Source of the DNA: Mytilisepta virgata
Lineage: Eukaryota; Mollusca; Bivalvia; Mytilida; Mytilidae
NCBI GenBank assembly: GCA_028015205.1
Contig: CM051514.1
Span: 45,276,150 to 45,340,149, forward strand
Length of the DNA stretch: 64,000 nucleotides
Direction of reading: 5' to 3'
In this document: piece after piece, positions 10,602 to 23,645 of the stretch
How positions within the stretch are numbered: the stretch's first letter is position 1
How the letters are laid out: the number at the start of each line of letters is the position of its first letter
The notes under the pieces: model-generated
Told to the model about the DNA's origin: nothing
The model's database searches: none
The model's input: the letters and a program-made list of their open reading frames with translations, nothing else
Translations under genes and position numbers: made by a program

Positions 10602-11280
10602 AGGGTTTTATGCTGTTTTCAGCACATTTTGGCTATTTCGTGGCATTCAGTTGTTTTTTCGTAGAGGAAGATTAAGAAAATGACAAAAATATTATCAGGT
10701 TCTCAGCAGATAAATATTTATAGTGACACCTTTAACCATTGACTTAAAATTACAGTAATTCTTCTATAACTTAATTAAATAAAATACAGGACAAATATCT
10801 TGTTGTTAAGGTTATTATTTTTTTCAGCAGCAACAAAACGTAGAGCTATGTATTTCTATGGAGAACAGGAAGCAGAAGTTTATATAAGGCCAATGCTCTG
10901 TATATCGGCCCTGTACAAGTGCTAGCTTTCAAGAACTTCCTGTTATATTAAACGGTCCATTTATATATACTGTATTTCAGGTCATTGATTACCGTTATAA
11001 TGTAAAATACAGCCGCTCATCACAATATGACGCCATTGGCTCGTTGGCTATGATCACTTGCCAAATAAGGCTTCATATAATGACTGCCAGCTGATATTTT
11101 ACAATATCAATCTGCAATAAACCTGGTAACATTATACATATTTTTTCATATAGACTGCAAAAAAAATATTACAGTCAATCTTTAAATAATTTAGAGAGCT
11201 ATAGTTTTTGGGGTTGATTTAATTGGATATTTAAAAAATAATATTTGATTGTCAGCATGATGCACAGCAACAAGATCTTT

Positions 11281-12310
11281 ATGCCCCGCCACAAATGTGG
11301 CTGGGGTATATAGATTTACCCTTGTCCGTCAGTCCGTACGTTTAAATTCGGTTAAGTTTTGCGTTTAGCTCCATTTCTGAGAAACCTATAGTAATATATC
11401 AATGATATTTCACCACTACAGCTATCCTGTATAGTACAAGGCAGTTCAGCAACACTGGGTCGCTATGACCTACATTTCATGCTTCAGTGACTTTGGTTTA
11501 ATTTTACTACATTAGGGTTAATAAATTAGAATCTTATGGTAATATATCAATGACCTTTCACCGCTACATTCCTCTTATATAGTACAACGCTATTCAGCAA
11601 TATTTGGGTTAGCAAGTAAGTAAGTAATGTCTTTATTTAAAGAAGTAACACAGTTAGCATTAAAAAGCTTATCTTCCCGAAGGCCCTCAAATAAAATATA
11701 AATTAATACAATGCACAGAATAAATTAATCTAACATTGATCCTATTTCTACAAAGATCCACACCATGTAGACCATCAATATAAATATATACATATATATA
11801 TAATCAATAAAATTATATGCATTTAATATAAACATTGAAGCAATAGAATATCTTGCCTTCAAATACTGTGACTTTAATTTAATAAATTTAGAAAGCTGCA
11901 CGGAGCTTTAAGTAATCTGTATAATTTCTTTTGAAGGTTTCTATATTTTTCTTTAACTTTAGGTCTGTTGGTAAAGAATTCCATAAAATAGTCACATTGA
12001 CCTACATTTCATTGTCGAATAACTTTGCTTAAGGTTTATGTTTGGGTCCATTTCCTCATATTTCTTACATTTGATTTTTTTTTTTTTTAAAAATGCTCAT
12101 TCGAACATATAATAAAAGAAATCAAGTTGATACTGCCATAGCTCCATATCTTAGAAATCATGTTGTCAATGATACTTTAACAAAACAATTTTGGTCTTTT
12201 AAAGTACAACACAGTTCTGTACCATATATTTGCTCCATTATAAACTTCATTTTTCACTTTTATAACTGGATATAAACCTATATTGTTTTTAGGGCGGGAC
12301 GTGTCTTTTG
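11281..12310. repeat. Dispersed molluscan-type repeat, unit 1, split by a LINE tail
   Basis: Begins ATGCCCCGCCACAAATGTGG and ends near GGGCGGGACGTG. It contains two diverged sub-units sharing TAATATATCAATGA, TTTCACC(A/G)CTACA, CAGCAA and ATGACCTACATTTCAT. A 5'-truncated LINE fragment lies inside the second sub-unit. No coding capacity is visible. Confidence 0.5.
11617..11995 (-). mobile_element. 5'-truncated LINE fragment, unit 1
   Basis: On the minus strand it encodes a typical LINE polymerase tail reading LWNSLPTDLKLKKNIETF and on to DYLKLRAAF, followed by a stop, a short 3' UTR and a TTAC tandem 3' end at 11619-11631. Only about 380 bp remain. It interrupts the repeat at 11281-12310. Confidence 0.7.
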
Positions 12311-12805
12311 GACACATTTTGTAGTTTTCTTAACTTTTGACAGAAAAATGAGTTTTTTTTTATTGGTATCGGGTAAAGATTATATTTTAATTACAAGTTG
12401 ATGTTATATGGCAAAAAAAAGATTAAAAAGGACAGGAAAGTTACATTTACGCTTGTAAAAAAGTAATTCGATGTGAATAGTTAAATAAAATGGAATTGAT
12501 ACTTGGAACACTACATCCAACCTTGAATCCATATCTAAGGGCCAATGCAAAAACCAACCAAGAGTATAAATTAAGTAATATGACTCTTGCCCCTTTGTTC
12601 TCCCACCTTGCCTTAAAAACATAAAGAATGATGATCACAAAAACTTTTACTTTACTAAAATTCTGACAAAAGTCATTATACCATTCTTGAATTAATTCTA
12701 AAATTGGCTGTTTTTTTTGTGCTTAAGTGTTGTAAAACTTTACACCTATAATACAGGGTCTTGCATAGGGAAACATGAGGAAATAAAAATATCATTTATG
12801 ATGAA

Positions 12806-13166
12806 AACCGCCTTTGTGCTCTCCTGGTAGCGTGCTCGCCTCAAGTGCAGAAGGTCGCAGGTTGGATCCCCGGCCGGGTCAAACCAAAGACATTAAAATT
12901 GGTATTTGCTGCTTCTCCACCATGCACACGGCATATTGCCCACAATGTATAGGAGTAAGAGCAAAGGACTGGTAGTCAGTATAATGTGTCCGAGTGGGGT
13001 GATATGTCTTCCTGCGGATATTTACCTCGTGAGCTAGCACGTTAAAAATCTGGCTCAGCGTGTCGGTCTAGTACAAAGCAGGGATCATATTCATATCATA
13101 TTAACATGTTCTCGTTCTGATATGCACCTGGTTGCCACTGGACGATAAATAATAATTCATCCATCC
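12806..13166 (+). mobile_element. tRNA-derived SINE, unit 1
   Basis: The head carries RNA polymerase III promoter boxes: A-box TGGTAGCGTGCTCG at 12825-12838 and B-box GGTTGGATCC at 12860-12869. The element is flanked by a perfect 15-bp target-site duplication, ATCATTTATGATGAA, at 12791-12805 and 13167-13181, showing LINE-machinery insertion. A diverged relative is at 39058-39406 on the other strand. It is not a functional tRNA gene: only the tRNA head is present, without a clear cloverleaf. Confidence 0.85.
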
Positions 13167-14395
13167 ATCATTTATGATGAACAAAACATAACAATTTAAC
13201 CTTCATGTAGTATTTTTATATAAGTTTGTTATAAACATCCTTCACTGAGAACTGCATGAAAATAACCATGTGCCTATATGTTCAATCTGATATTTTGAAA
13301 ATAGGTGAAAATTTGAAATTTGAATAGGAATACATTGTACACAAACATTCATTGCAGTTCTAAACTCAAAGAGTCATATAGCATCGACTTAGAAAAAAGT
13401 ACTTCATTGATATATTACATACATATATTCCCTATTTGCAGATATTGGAGTGGTCTCCCGTATGCATGAGTTATCTTTCCTTACATAATGAGCAAAAATT
13501 TCTTTAACCTTTTCTGAAATATTGAATAGGAGAAAGCCTTCATCAGTTACAAAAATTTTGGAGAATAATGTGTATGGAACATAATATTCCTAAGAAAACA
13601 AATGACTATTTGTTCATTTAATGTGCACACAACAGTTTTCAGTTTCCTAAATGATGTCAGGAATTGATGGTGTCTGTTAATCAAGTTGGTAACTGACCAA
13701 TTTGTTGTATCTTAAACCCCTATATAAAAACAATATACAATGTATATCAAATAAAAGATTTTTTTTCAAACTTTTCCACCATGTGACATTTATTTCTGAT
13801 AAATTTCCACTGTGACATAAATGAGATAAAATACAGTCCCTCCCCCCTTACAAAATCCCAAATACATGTATTGGCTGATTCTAGACTAACAGATTTAGGT
13901 GCGAAATTTAAAGGTGTATTATTATAGATATTTGAAAGGTTATATCAATCTGTTTTTAAAACATAGTTTCAAGGTAAATTTGCTGGCTTCCAATAGAGTA
14001 ATCTCCCCTTAGTTAATATTAAATTATATGTTTTAAATTCACATTTCTGATCTTTTTATACAACTAAAATAAAGTTTAAGTATAAAGTAAGATAATAAAT
14101 CATAAAAATTCACTGTGCAATGATTAGCAAATTAGGCAATTTGCTTCCAGTTTTTTATTATTTTGGGGAAAAGTCTATAGAATTTTATTCAAAACTGTTG
14201 TTTGCATCATGTGAAAGATGCCTCCAATAAGAATGTGGGAGACAACTCACATCTATCATGTCAATAAAAAGCACAATAAAAACAAGTAATTTGACCTAAA
14301 TTAAGAATTGTTTTGAAAAAAATGTGTTTGTTGTTACACAATCTTACACTTATTACCCATTTATTTAACATGTACCTTGTATTCTTATTTTACAG

Positions 14396-14471
14396 CCTCA
14401 AGCTTTGTCATGTGTAACCCTGAACAGGAAAAGGTTTATAACCCGAGAAATGTGATACAACAAAATGCAAG
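14396..14471 (+). CDS. Probable host exon, unit 1 (unidentified gene)
   Basis: A 76-nt open segment lies between TTATTTTACAG and AAG|GTAACA and reads SSFVMCNPEQEKVYNPRN then VIQQNA. The composition and splice sites look like a real exon, unlike the surrounding K/N/I-rich noise. The exon enters with two bases and leaves with two, so its length is not a multiple of three. Including the duplicated copy at 20462-20537 in the same transcript would shift the frame. The family is not recognised. Partner exons may lie outside the duplication. Confidence 0.4.
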
Positions 14472-15427
14472 GTAACATTATTTCTGGTATTTGGTATAAT
14501 ACTGCTTGATTTTGGTCACTGACCTACATTTAACGAATGAGTGACTGATAAAATGTTACATTAAAGTTCTTTGTAACTAAATGTAAATAATTTAGCTTAC
14601 AGGTAAATATGTAAGCAATATCACTTCGGATTTGTTAAACCTGTGCATAGTTGTTTCGGACTGAACGTAACTTTGATGGCCTGAAAATAATTCTCAAGCT
14701 TATCTTCCACTTTTCAATGTGTAAATGAAACTGATGTGCACGTTATCTGGGACTCTGTGTTGTATTTTTGTTCACAGTGCTTATGAAGTCATGTTTTCCC
14801 TGTATTATTATCTTTGTAAAAAGGGGCTAGAAATGTGCCATTTTCATGACTTCCCAATTAATAAAAAAAATTATCATTGCTGAATAAAAAAAGGTATTCT
14901 TTTAGGCCAGGCAAAATTTATTTTTGGTGAATAGTTTCAGTCTCAAAGAATTCTGTAAATGTAAAACAAATTCATTTCATTACAAAGTTAGAGAAAAGGT
15001 TTGTTTCACTGGAAATTATTGAGTTTGTTTCATTCCTGATTCCATAAAATAAGCTATTTAAAAACATGGGGGAAGAAAGTTGCATGATATTATAACAGTT
15101 TCTAATAGAAAGTCAGACAATTTAAAACAACATTAATAATTGCCACAAAACAAAACAGGAAATTTATTTAATTTTCGTGCACCCGTCTTTAAAGACAGGA
15201 CATATTATGGTATACCGTTGATTCCGTCTGTCGTCCACACTTCGGACAACAACTCGAAAACGCTTTCACCAATTTTCAAAACTAGTTGACTTATTTAAAT
15301 CTATTGACGTAAGCTCCCTTTTGTTTTTTTTTTTTTTTTTCATCAATTCCGATATGACATGGATCTTTATTCGTTGAAAAATTGTCGAAAACTGTCAATT
15401 TTTCACACTTTGGACGGTTATGGAATT

Positions 15428-16021
15428 TTATTCATTCGGTATTTTGTTTCTTTCTTGTATGATAGGACAATGCTCAGCACTCTGAACACGTATTGGTATA
15501 TCTTTGATTTTATCCGTTATGCTCTGTAACTTGTTGTTTTGAACATTCAATAGTTTATCTTGTTCCACTCTTACATTCTGAACTTGTAAATTTACATCCA
15601 TAAGATTTTCAGTTTGGTGTTTATCGTTTGTTGCTATTTGTCTATGTAAAGCCGTTAATCGATCGTTGATTTGATCAAGTTTATTGTCAAGTCTACTTTT
15701 TGTTTGCAAATGCAATTTTTCGAGGGAAGTGACCTTTTGAAGTAACAAACGAATAAGACATTCCATTGATTCTTCTTTGTTAATATGTATTTCACCATTA
15801 ATTACACCACGACAGTTATTCTCGGGCATTTCACTTTCGTCCGATTTCGTATTTTCGATACATTTTACGTAAGTTTGTTCTGTATTCGTCTCCGATATCT
15901 GCAATATTGCAGCTGTTTTTACTGTTAAAGGGACGGTTTCTTCTGTATCCACTGTTGGGGCGGTGTTATCAGCCGAGGAGAAGGAGCAACAATGATGCAG
16001 GCCTTGTAATTGACCAGACAC
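15428..16021 (-). CDS. Coiled-coil segment, unit 2 copy without polymerase
   Basis: A 197-codon frame identical to the first 195 residues of the frame at 7952-9961, closing after two foreign codons with a stop created at the unit junction. It has an acidic N-terminal half, then a leucine/lysine heptad region. This is what LINE ORF1 coiled-coil regions look like, but no RNA-binding zinc knuckle or RRM is visible, so a host origin remains possible. It is probably non-functional as placed. Confidence 0.5.
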   Translation of the reverse strand: MSGQLQGLHHCCSFSSADNTAPTVDTEETVPLTVKTAAILQISETNTEQTYVKCIENTKSDESEMPENNCRGVINGEIHINKEESMECLIRLLLQKVTSLEKLHLQTKSRLDNKLDQINDRLTALHRQIATNDKHQTENLMDVNLQVQNVRVEQDKLLNVQNNKLQSITDKIKDIPIRVQSAEHCPIIQERNKIPNE

Positions 16022-16281
16022 TGATTATGCTGATCTTAAATATTAAGGTAACGTATATCAGTAACCTGACAACATTCATAACATTACCCACATGCATTTG
16101 TCCACAACACGAAGTGGTGTATCACCTGTTCACTGTTGACACTGACACTGTTGTTTGTCATTTTTCGTGAACCGTATTTAAAAAAAGAATATTTGTGTGA
16201 GAATAGTACAAAATCCAATATCAGAATATGATAAGTCATAAAATTAATGTTTTGTTTAAACATATCATTTACCACCACCCC

Positions 16282-16312
<31 letters not shown>

Positions 16313-16575
16313 AAAAAAAAAACACAAATCTCCCCAAACAAACTCTGGCTAAGTTTTTAGTTGTTAATAAAGCCTCTTTTTATTGTCACCAGGGGATTGT
16401 AGTTTACTTTGAAAGCCAAATAATAAATAGAATATAAGCGTTTTGTCCTGCTCTGATCTGACAATCGGCCCGAGGGTAAGGAATGGGGAATTTGTTTTTG
16501 TTTTTTTAGGTGGCTAGAGAAAATCTAAATGTTGGTGCTGGTGAAAAGTTTATTTATTTAGTTGATGTTTTACAT

Positions 16576-16667
16576 AATCCCTTTTGGGATTCTGTGTTCA
16601 GAGCTATTTTTCTGACTGGCCGCCAAGTCAGAAAAATAGCTCCGGACACAGAACCCCAAAAGGGATT
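16576..16667. repeat. Long hairpin with 41-bp arms, unit 2
   Basis: Identical copy of the hairpin at 10510-10601, with the same three arm mismatches and the same loop. Confidence 0.75.
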
Positions 16668-17682
16668 AGGGTTTTATGCTGTTTTCAGCACATTTTGGCT
16701 ATTTCGTGGCATTCAGTTGTTTTTTCGTAGAGGAAGATTAAGAAAATGACAAAAATATTATCAGGTTCTCAGCAGATAAATATTTATAGTGACACCTTTA
16801 ACCATTGACTTAAAATTACAGTAATTCTTCTATAACTTAATTAAATAAAATACAGGACAAATATCTTGTTGTTAAGGTTATTATTTTTTTCAGCAGCAAC
16901 AAAACGTAGAGCTATGTATTTCTATGGAGAACAGGAAGCAGAAGTTTATATAAGGCCAATGCTCTGTATATCGGCCCTGTACAAGTGCTAGCTTTCAAGA
17001 ACTTCCTGTTATATTAAACGGTCCATTTATATATACTGTATTTCAGGTCATTGATTACCGTTATAATGTAAAATACAGCCGCTCATCACAATATGACGCC
17101 ATTGGCTCGTTGGCTATGATCACTTGCCAAATAAGGCTTCATATAATGACTGCCAGCTGATATTTTACAATATCAATCTGCAATAAACCTGGTAACATTA
17201 TACATATTTTTTCATATAGACTGCAAAAAAAATATTACAGTCAATCTTTAAATAATTTAGAGAGCTATAGTTTTTGGGGTTGATTTAATTGGATATTTAA
17301 AAAATAATATTTGATTGTCAGCATGATGCACAGCAACAAGATCTTTATGCCCCGCCACAAATGTGGCTGGGGTATATAGATTTACCCTTGTCCGTCAGTC
17401 CGTACGTTTAAATTCGGTTAAGTTTTGCGTTTAGCTCCATTTCTGAGAAACCTATAGTAATATATCAATGATATTTCACCACTACAGCTATCCTGTATAG
17501 TACAAGGCAGTTCAGCAACACTGGGTCGCTATGACCTACATTTCATGCTTCAGTGACTTTGGTTTAATTTTACTACATTAGGGTTAATAAATTAGAATCT
17601 TATGGTAATATATCAATGACCTTTCACCGCTACATTCCTCTTATATAGTACAACGCTATTCAGCAATATTTGGGTTAGCAAG

Positions 17683-18061
17683 TAAGTAAGTAATGTCTTT
17701 ATTTAAAGAAGTAACACAGTTAGCATTAAAAAGCTTATCTTCCCGAAGGCCCTCAAATAAAATATAAATTAATACAATGCACAGAATAAATTAATCTAAC
17801 ATTGATCCTATTTCTACAAAGATCCACACCATGTAGACCATCAATATAAATATATACATATATATATAATCAATAAAATTATATGCATTTAATATAAACA
17901 TTGAAGCAATAGAATATCTTGCCTTCAAATACTGTGACTTTAATTTAATAAATTTAGAAAGCTGCACGGAGCTTTAAGTAATCTGTATAATTTCTTTTGA
18001 AGGTTTCTATATTTTTCTTTAACTTTAGGTCTGTTGGTAAAGAATTCCATAAAATAGTCAC
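17683..18061 (-). mobile_element. 5'-truncated LINE fragment, unit 2
   Basis: Duplicate of 11617-11995, inside the duplicated dispersed repeat 17347-18376. Confidence 0.7.
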
Positions 18062-18871
18062 ATTGACCTACATTTCATTGTCGAATAACTTTGCTTAAGG
18101 TTTATGTTTGGGTCCATTTCCTCATATTTCTTACATTTGATTTTTTTTTTTTTTAAAAATGCTCATTCGAACATATAATAAAAGAAATCAAGTTGATACT
18201 GCCATAGCTCCATATCTTAGAAATCATGTTGTCAATGATACTTTAACAAAACAATTTTGGTCTTTTAAAGTACAACACAGTTCTGTACCATATATTTGCT
18301 CCATTATAAACTTCATTTTTCACTTTTATAACTGGATATAAACCTATATTGTTTTTAGGGCGGGACGTGTCTTTTGGACACATTTTGTAGTTTTCTTAAC
18401 TTTTGACAGAAAAATGAGTTTTTTTTTATTGGTATCGGGTAAAGATTATATTTTAATTACAAGTTGATGTTATATGGCAAAAAAAAGATTAAAAAGGACA
18501 GGAAAGTTACATTTACGCTTGTAAAAAAGTAATTCGATGTGAATAGTTAAATAAAATGGAATTGATACTTGGAACACTACATCCAACCTTGAATCCATAT
18601 CTAAGGGCCAATGCAAAAACCAACCAAGAGTATAAATTAAGTAATATGACTCTTGCCCCTTTGTTCTCCCACCTTGCCTTAAAAACATAAAGAATGATGA
18701 TCACAAAAACTTTTACTTTACTAAAATTCTGACAAAAGTCATTATACCATTCTTGAATTAATTCTAAAATTGGCTGTTTTTTTTGTGCTTAAGTGTTGTA
18801 AAACTTTACACCTATAATACAGGGTCTTGCATAGGGAAACATGAGGAAATAAAAATATCATTTATGATGAA

Positions 18872-19232
18872 AACCGCCTTTGTGCTCTCCTGGTAGCGTG
18901 CTCGCCTCAAGTGCAGAAGGTCGCAGGTTGGATCCCCGGCCGGGTCAAACCAAAGACATTAAAATTGGTATTTGCTGCTTCTCCACCATGCACACGGCAT
19001 ATTGCCCACAATGTATAGGAGTAAGAGCAAAGGACTGGTAGTCAGTATAATGTGTCCGAGTGGGGTGATATGTCTTCCTGCGGATATTTACCTCGTGAGC
19101 TAGCACGTTAAAAATCTGGCTCAGCGTGTCGGTCTAGTACAAAGCAGGGATCATATTCATATCATATTAACATGTTCTCGTTCTGATATGCACCTGGTTG
19201 CCACTGGACGATAAATAATAATTCATCCATCC
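18872..19232 (+). mobile_element. tRNA-derived SINE, unit 2
   Basis: Duplicate of 12806-13166 including its 15-bp target-site duplication (18857-18871 and 19233-19247). It was therefore copied with the unit and not inserted separately. Confidence 0.85.
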
Positions 19233-20461
19233 ATCATTTATGATGAACAAAACATAACAATTTAACCTTCATGTAGTATTTTTATATAAGTTTGTTATAA
19301 ACATCCTTCACTGAGAACTGCATGAAAATAACCATGTGCCTATATGTTCAATCTGATATTTTGAAAATAGGTGAAAATTTGAAATTTGAATAGGAATACA
19401 TTGTACACAAACATTCATTGCAGTTCTAAACTCAAAGAGTCATATAGCATCGACTTAGAAAAAAGTACTTCATTGATATATTACATACATATATTCCCTA
19501 TTTGCAGATATTGGAGTGGTCTCCCGTATGCATGAGTTATCTTTCCTTACATAATGAGCAAAAATTTCTTTAACCTTTTCTGAAATATTGAATAGGAGAA
19601 AGCCTTCATCAGTTACAAAAATTTTGGAGAATAATGTGTATGGAACATAATATTCCTAAGAAAACAAATGACTATTTGTTCATTTAATGTGCACACAACA
19701 GTTTTCAGTTTCCTAAATGATGTCAGGAATTGATGGTGTCTGTTAATCAAGTTGGTAACTGACCAATTTGTTGTATCTTAAACCCCTATATAAAAACAAT
19801 ATACAATGTATATCAAATAAAAGATTTTTTTTCAAACTTTTCCACCATGTGACATTTATTTCTGATAAATTTCCACTGTGACATAAATGAGATAAAATAC
19901 AGTCCCTCCCCCCTTACAAAATCCCAAATACATGTATTGGCTGATTCTAGACTAACAGATTTAGGTGCGAAATTTAAAGGTGTATTATTATAGATATTTG
20001 AAAGGTTATATCAATCTGTTTTTAAAACATAGTTTCAAGGTAAATTTGCTGGCTTCCAATAGAGTAATCTCCCCTTAGTTAATATTAAATTATATGTTTT
20101 AAATTCACATTTCTGATCTTTTTATACAACTAAAATAAAGTTTAAGTATAAAGTAAGATAATAAATCATAAAAATTCACTGTGCAATGATTAGCAAATTA
20201 GGCAATTTGCTTCCAGTTTTTTATTATTTTGGGGAAAAGTCTATAGAATTTTATTCAAAACTGTTGTTTGCATCATGTGAAAGATGCCTCCAATAAGAAT
20301 GTGGGAGACAACTCACATCTATCATGTCAATAAAAAGCACAATAAAAACAAGTAATTTGACCTAAATTAAGAATTGTTTTGAAAAAAATGTGTTTGTTGT
20401 TACACAATCTTACACTTATTACCCATTTATTTAACATGTACCTTGTATTCTTATTTTACAG

Positions 20462-20537
20462 CCTCAAGCTTTGTCATGTGTAACCCTGAACAGGAAAAGG
20501 TTTATAACCCGAGAAATGTGATACAACAAAATGCAAG
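20462..20537 (+). CDS. Probable host exon, unit 2
   Basis: Exact copy of the candidate exon at 14396-14471 with the same splice sites. See that entry for the reading frame. As the copy nearer to the unique sequence at 21.5-24 kb, it would be the one spliced if the gene continues to the right. Confidence 0.35.
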
Positions 20538-22978
20538 GTAACATTATTTCTGGTATTTGGTATAATACTGCTTGATTTTGGTCACTGACCTACATTTAAC
20601 GAATGAGTGACTGATAAAATGTTACATTAAAGTTCTTTGTAACTAAATGTAAATAATTTAGCTTACAGGTAAATATGTAAGCAATATCACTTCGGATTTG
20701 TTAAACCTGTGCATAGTTGTTTCGGACTGAACGTAACTTTGATGGCCTGAAAATAATTCTCAAGCTTATCTTCCACTTTTCAATGTGTAAATGAAACTGA
20801 TGTGCACGTTATCTGGGACTCTGTGTTGTATTTTTGTTCACAGTGCTTATGAAGTCATGTTTTCCCTGTATTATTATCTTTGTAAAAAGGGGCTAGAAAT
20901 GTGCCATTTTCATGACTTCCCAATTAATAAAAAAAATTATCATTGCTGAATAAAAAAAGGTATTCTTTTAGGCCAGGCAAAATTTATTTTTGGTGAATAG
21001 TTTCAGTCTCAAAGAATTCTGTAAATGTAAAACAAATTCATTTCATTACAAAGTTAGAGAAAAGGTTTGTTTCACTGGAAATTATTGAGTTTGTTTCATT
21101 CCTGATTCCATAAAATAAGCTATTTAAAAACATGGGGGAAGAAAGTTGCATGATATTATAACAGTTTCTAATAGAAAGTCAGACAATTTAAAACAACATT
21201 AATAATTGCCACAAAACAAAACAGGAAATTTATTTAATTTTCGTGCACCCGTCTTTAAAGACAGGACATATTATGGTATACCGTTGATTCCGTCTGTCGT
21301 CCACACTTCGGACAACAACTCGAAAACGCTTTCACCAATTTTCAAAACTAGTTGACTTATTTAAATCTATTGACGTAAGCTCCCTTTTGTTTTTTTTTTT
21401 TTTTTCATCAATTCCGATATGACATGGATCTTTATTCGTTGAAAAATTGTCGAAAACTGTCAATTTTTCACACTTTGGACGGTTATGGAATTTTATTCAT
21501 TCAAATTTCAGTGTTATGGAACTTTGTTCATTAAAAAAGGGGGGATTTTTCACATGTCATGCTGTATCTTAAGAACGCATTGTCATATTTACTTCAAACT
21601 TTAAACAGTTGTTTGTTGTTATAGTCTAAAGGTCTTTATACTTTTTGGTGAAGTTACAATTTTCTGTTCCAGAGTGGGATGGGACCTACCTGGTATTCAT
21701 AAAAAATAAGCAACAAAATCAAAGAGTCTATATGTTAACCGGTGAAATTTTATTTCCTGGACGACAGGTGTATCATGCCCTCATGTTGCAGCAGTTTATT
21801 TATTTCTGCCTGGAAAAAAATTGCCCCCGAAGGTGAAAACAGACCTGATCATGTTAGGAGACACCAACAATCATTCTGTAAATTGTCAGAAAATATACTT
21901 TTATTTTTAATTGCCAAATATATATGTTATAAACTTCTACCTGTTTCTGACGCTCATATACTAATAAATTATATATATTTCCCAACAATTTACTTGTACT
22001 TGAACAAAAATGTTTTACTTTGTCAGTTACTGATAAAAAAGTATATTCTAATTTGTACAGTCACAAGGATTTTATGTAGATGTATACTTAATATAAAATT
22101 TTCCGTTTTTATTAATAGGATGGTGATAGGTTACAGCCAAAGAGCCTTTTGAAAATTGAACATATTAAATGTAAAATTGTCAGTTGTGGAGTTGGACAAA
22201 GTTGAGCTGAAGAAAACTGAGTGTATTATACATTGTACGGCAGTACATGTAGCAGTTTGAACAAGAGATTGAATTTTAATTTGACTAGATGAATTGAAAA
22301 TTGAAATACACAATGACATTTCTGGAGTAATCCTGAAAAATTTTGATTTAAAAAGAAGTTTCTGAAATGTTCATCACACCATGAAAAAAAACCAATGGAT
22401 TTATTTGAATTACGGAAAAAGATTAATCAGTTTTGGATAAATATATAACGCTAACTGAATGAAAGTTTCTATATTTAGTTTGAAAAATGTTCATTGAAAT
22501 AGTTGTTTTTAATTCAGAATACAAAAAATCAGTAGATTTAATTTATATCTTTATTTTGTTTATATGTTTTGATGTTCTTTATCTAAAATCTAAAAGTAAT
22601 TTTTGTCCTTTGTAAATTTATACAAGATACTTTTGGGGGAAGATAACTTATGCATATGGGAGACAACTTCCAATACAAGTAGGGAATGTGACATCTGGTT
22701 AACAAATGTAAAATGATAATAAATATAAACATTTATTTTAGCAGTTTATCAGAAAATTTTTGTATTTTGAAAAAGGATTGTTAAATTTTTTTGTATTGAG
22801 TATTGACATACTATGTGATATTTATTATTAATAGATTTATTAAAATCATGTGTCTTGAGTAATTTTTCAAGTTTTATTTTTAAAGATGAGGTGGCAAGAA
22901 TTTGTATGAAATTTCTTGCTCTGTAGTTAGTGAACTTGATATCTCTGCTTGAGGCTTTGATAAAACATACAAGTAAAG

Positions 22979-23150
22979 TCAAGAAATACCAAAGGGATAT
23001 TCAAAGGAGGGGAAAATCGAAACAACTGACAAACTCCGGAGAACAACGAAGACAAGACCAAAACAATACAAGCACTACAACTAAAAACTAATAACATGAA
23101 CAACATGGACATCCCCAAAAAACGAGGGGTAGACTCAGGTGCTCCGGAAG
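22979..23150. repeat. Dispersed repeat, copy 1
   Basis: Shares GTCAAGAAATACCAAAGGG, ACTGACAAACTCCGGAGAA and CATGGAC...GGGTAGACTC...GCTCCGGAAGA with 37747-37925, and its right half with 38500-38640. The three copies are in the same orientation. No coding capacity; the family name is not known to me. Confidence 0.75.
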
Positions 23151-23645
23151 AGTAAGCAGTCAGTTGACAAGAACCAACAATTGTGCAAGTATCAATGGGG
23201 GGGGGGGGGGGGCTTTTTATGACCGAGGGGTGCGTCAGTGAACTGGAAACCCCTATCCGAAATTATCCATATATCGAATTTTTGACCCGAAAATATCCAG
23301 GAAAGCTAAAATTACATATCCGAAATTATCCAAAAATAATAAAAGCCATGATGAGACATATTTAAAGGCAACCTGAATTCTCCTTTGTGCTGTATAAAAA
23401 TCTGCAGAAAATCCTGACCAAAAATCTCCACCAGTTTTGTAAAATCTTGACCGGAATTTGCAGCACGTCCTTTATCTAGTACCATTGAGTTACAGAGTTA
23501 CACACACACACCCCCCCCCCCCTTCCCCCTTCCTCTCTCAGCATTGGGGATGATAAAAGGTCATGTTGATGGTAAGTGGTGCAGAATCTGCATGAATTGG
23601 CCCCTGCCATGATCATGCAGGGATCATATAATACTATATATACAG

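Larger units (their letters stand above)
9375..15437. repeat. Tandem duplication, unit 1 (about 6.06 kb)
   Basis: The sequence from 9375 recurs from 15435 almost unchanged, in the same orientation. The offset is 6060 before the poly-C/poly-A tract at 10217, 6066 after it, and 6065 after the poly-T tract at 15324. The shared block starts at TTCGGTATTTTG and ends at TTTTATTCATTC, so TTC is common to both edges (microhomology). I saw no substitutions in the stretches compared. This is either a very recent tandem duplication or an assembly duplication. Confidence 0.9.
15435..21502. repeat. Tandem duplication, unit 2 (about 6.07 kb)
   Basis: Second copy of the 9375-15437 block. Its left neighbour is the end of unit 1, whereas unit 1's left neighbour is the LINE polymerase. 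It ends at TTATTCATTC at 21502, after which unique sequence starts. Length differences seen are confined to homopolymers (C/A tract at 16280, T tract at 21390). Confidence 0.9.

Noticed and set aside
10444..10683. A 79-codon frame after a plausible acceptor (GTTTTTTTAG)
   Set aside because: It runs through a 41-bp inverted repeat and has no recognisable domain; it is better explained by the hairpin.
12825..12870. tRNA gene
   Set aside because: A- and B-boxes are present, but they head a 360-bp SINE with target-site duplications and no convincing cloverleaf. The same holds for 18.9, 39.4 and 54.5 kb.
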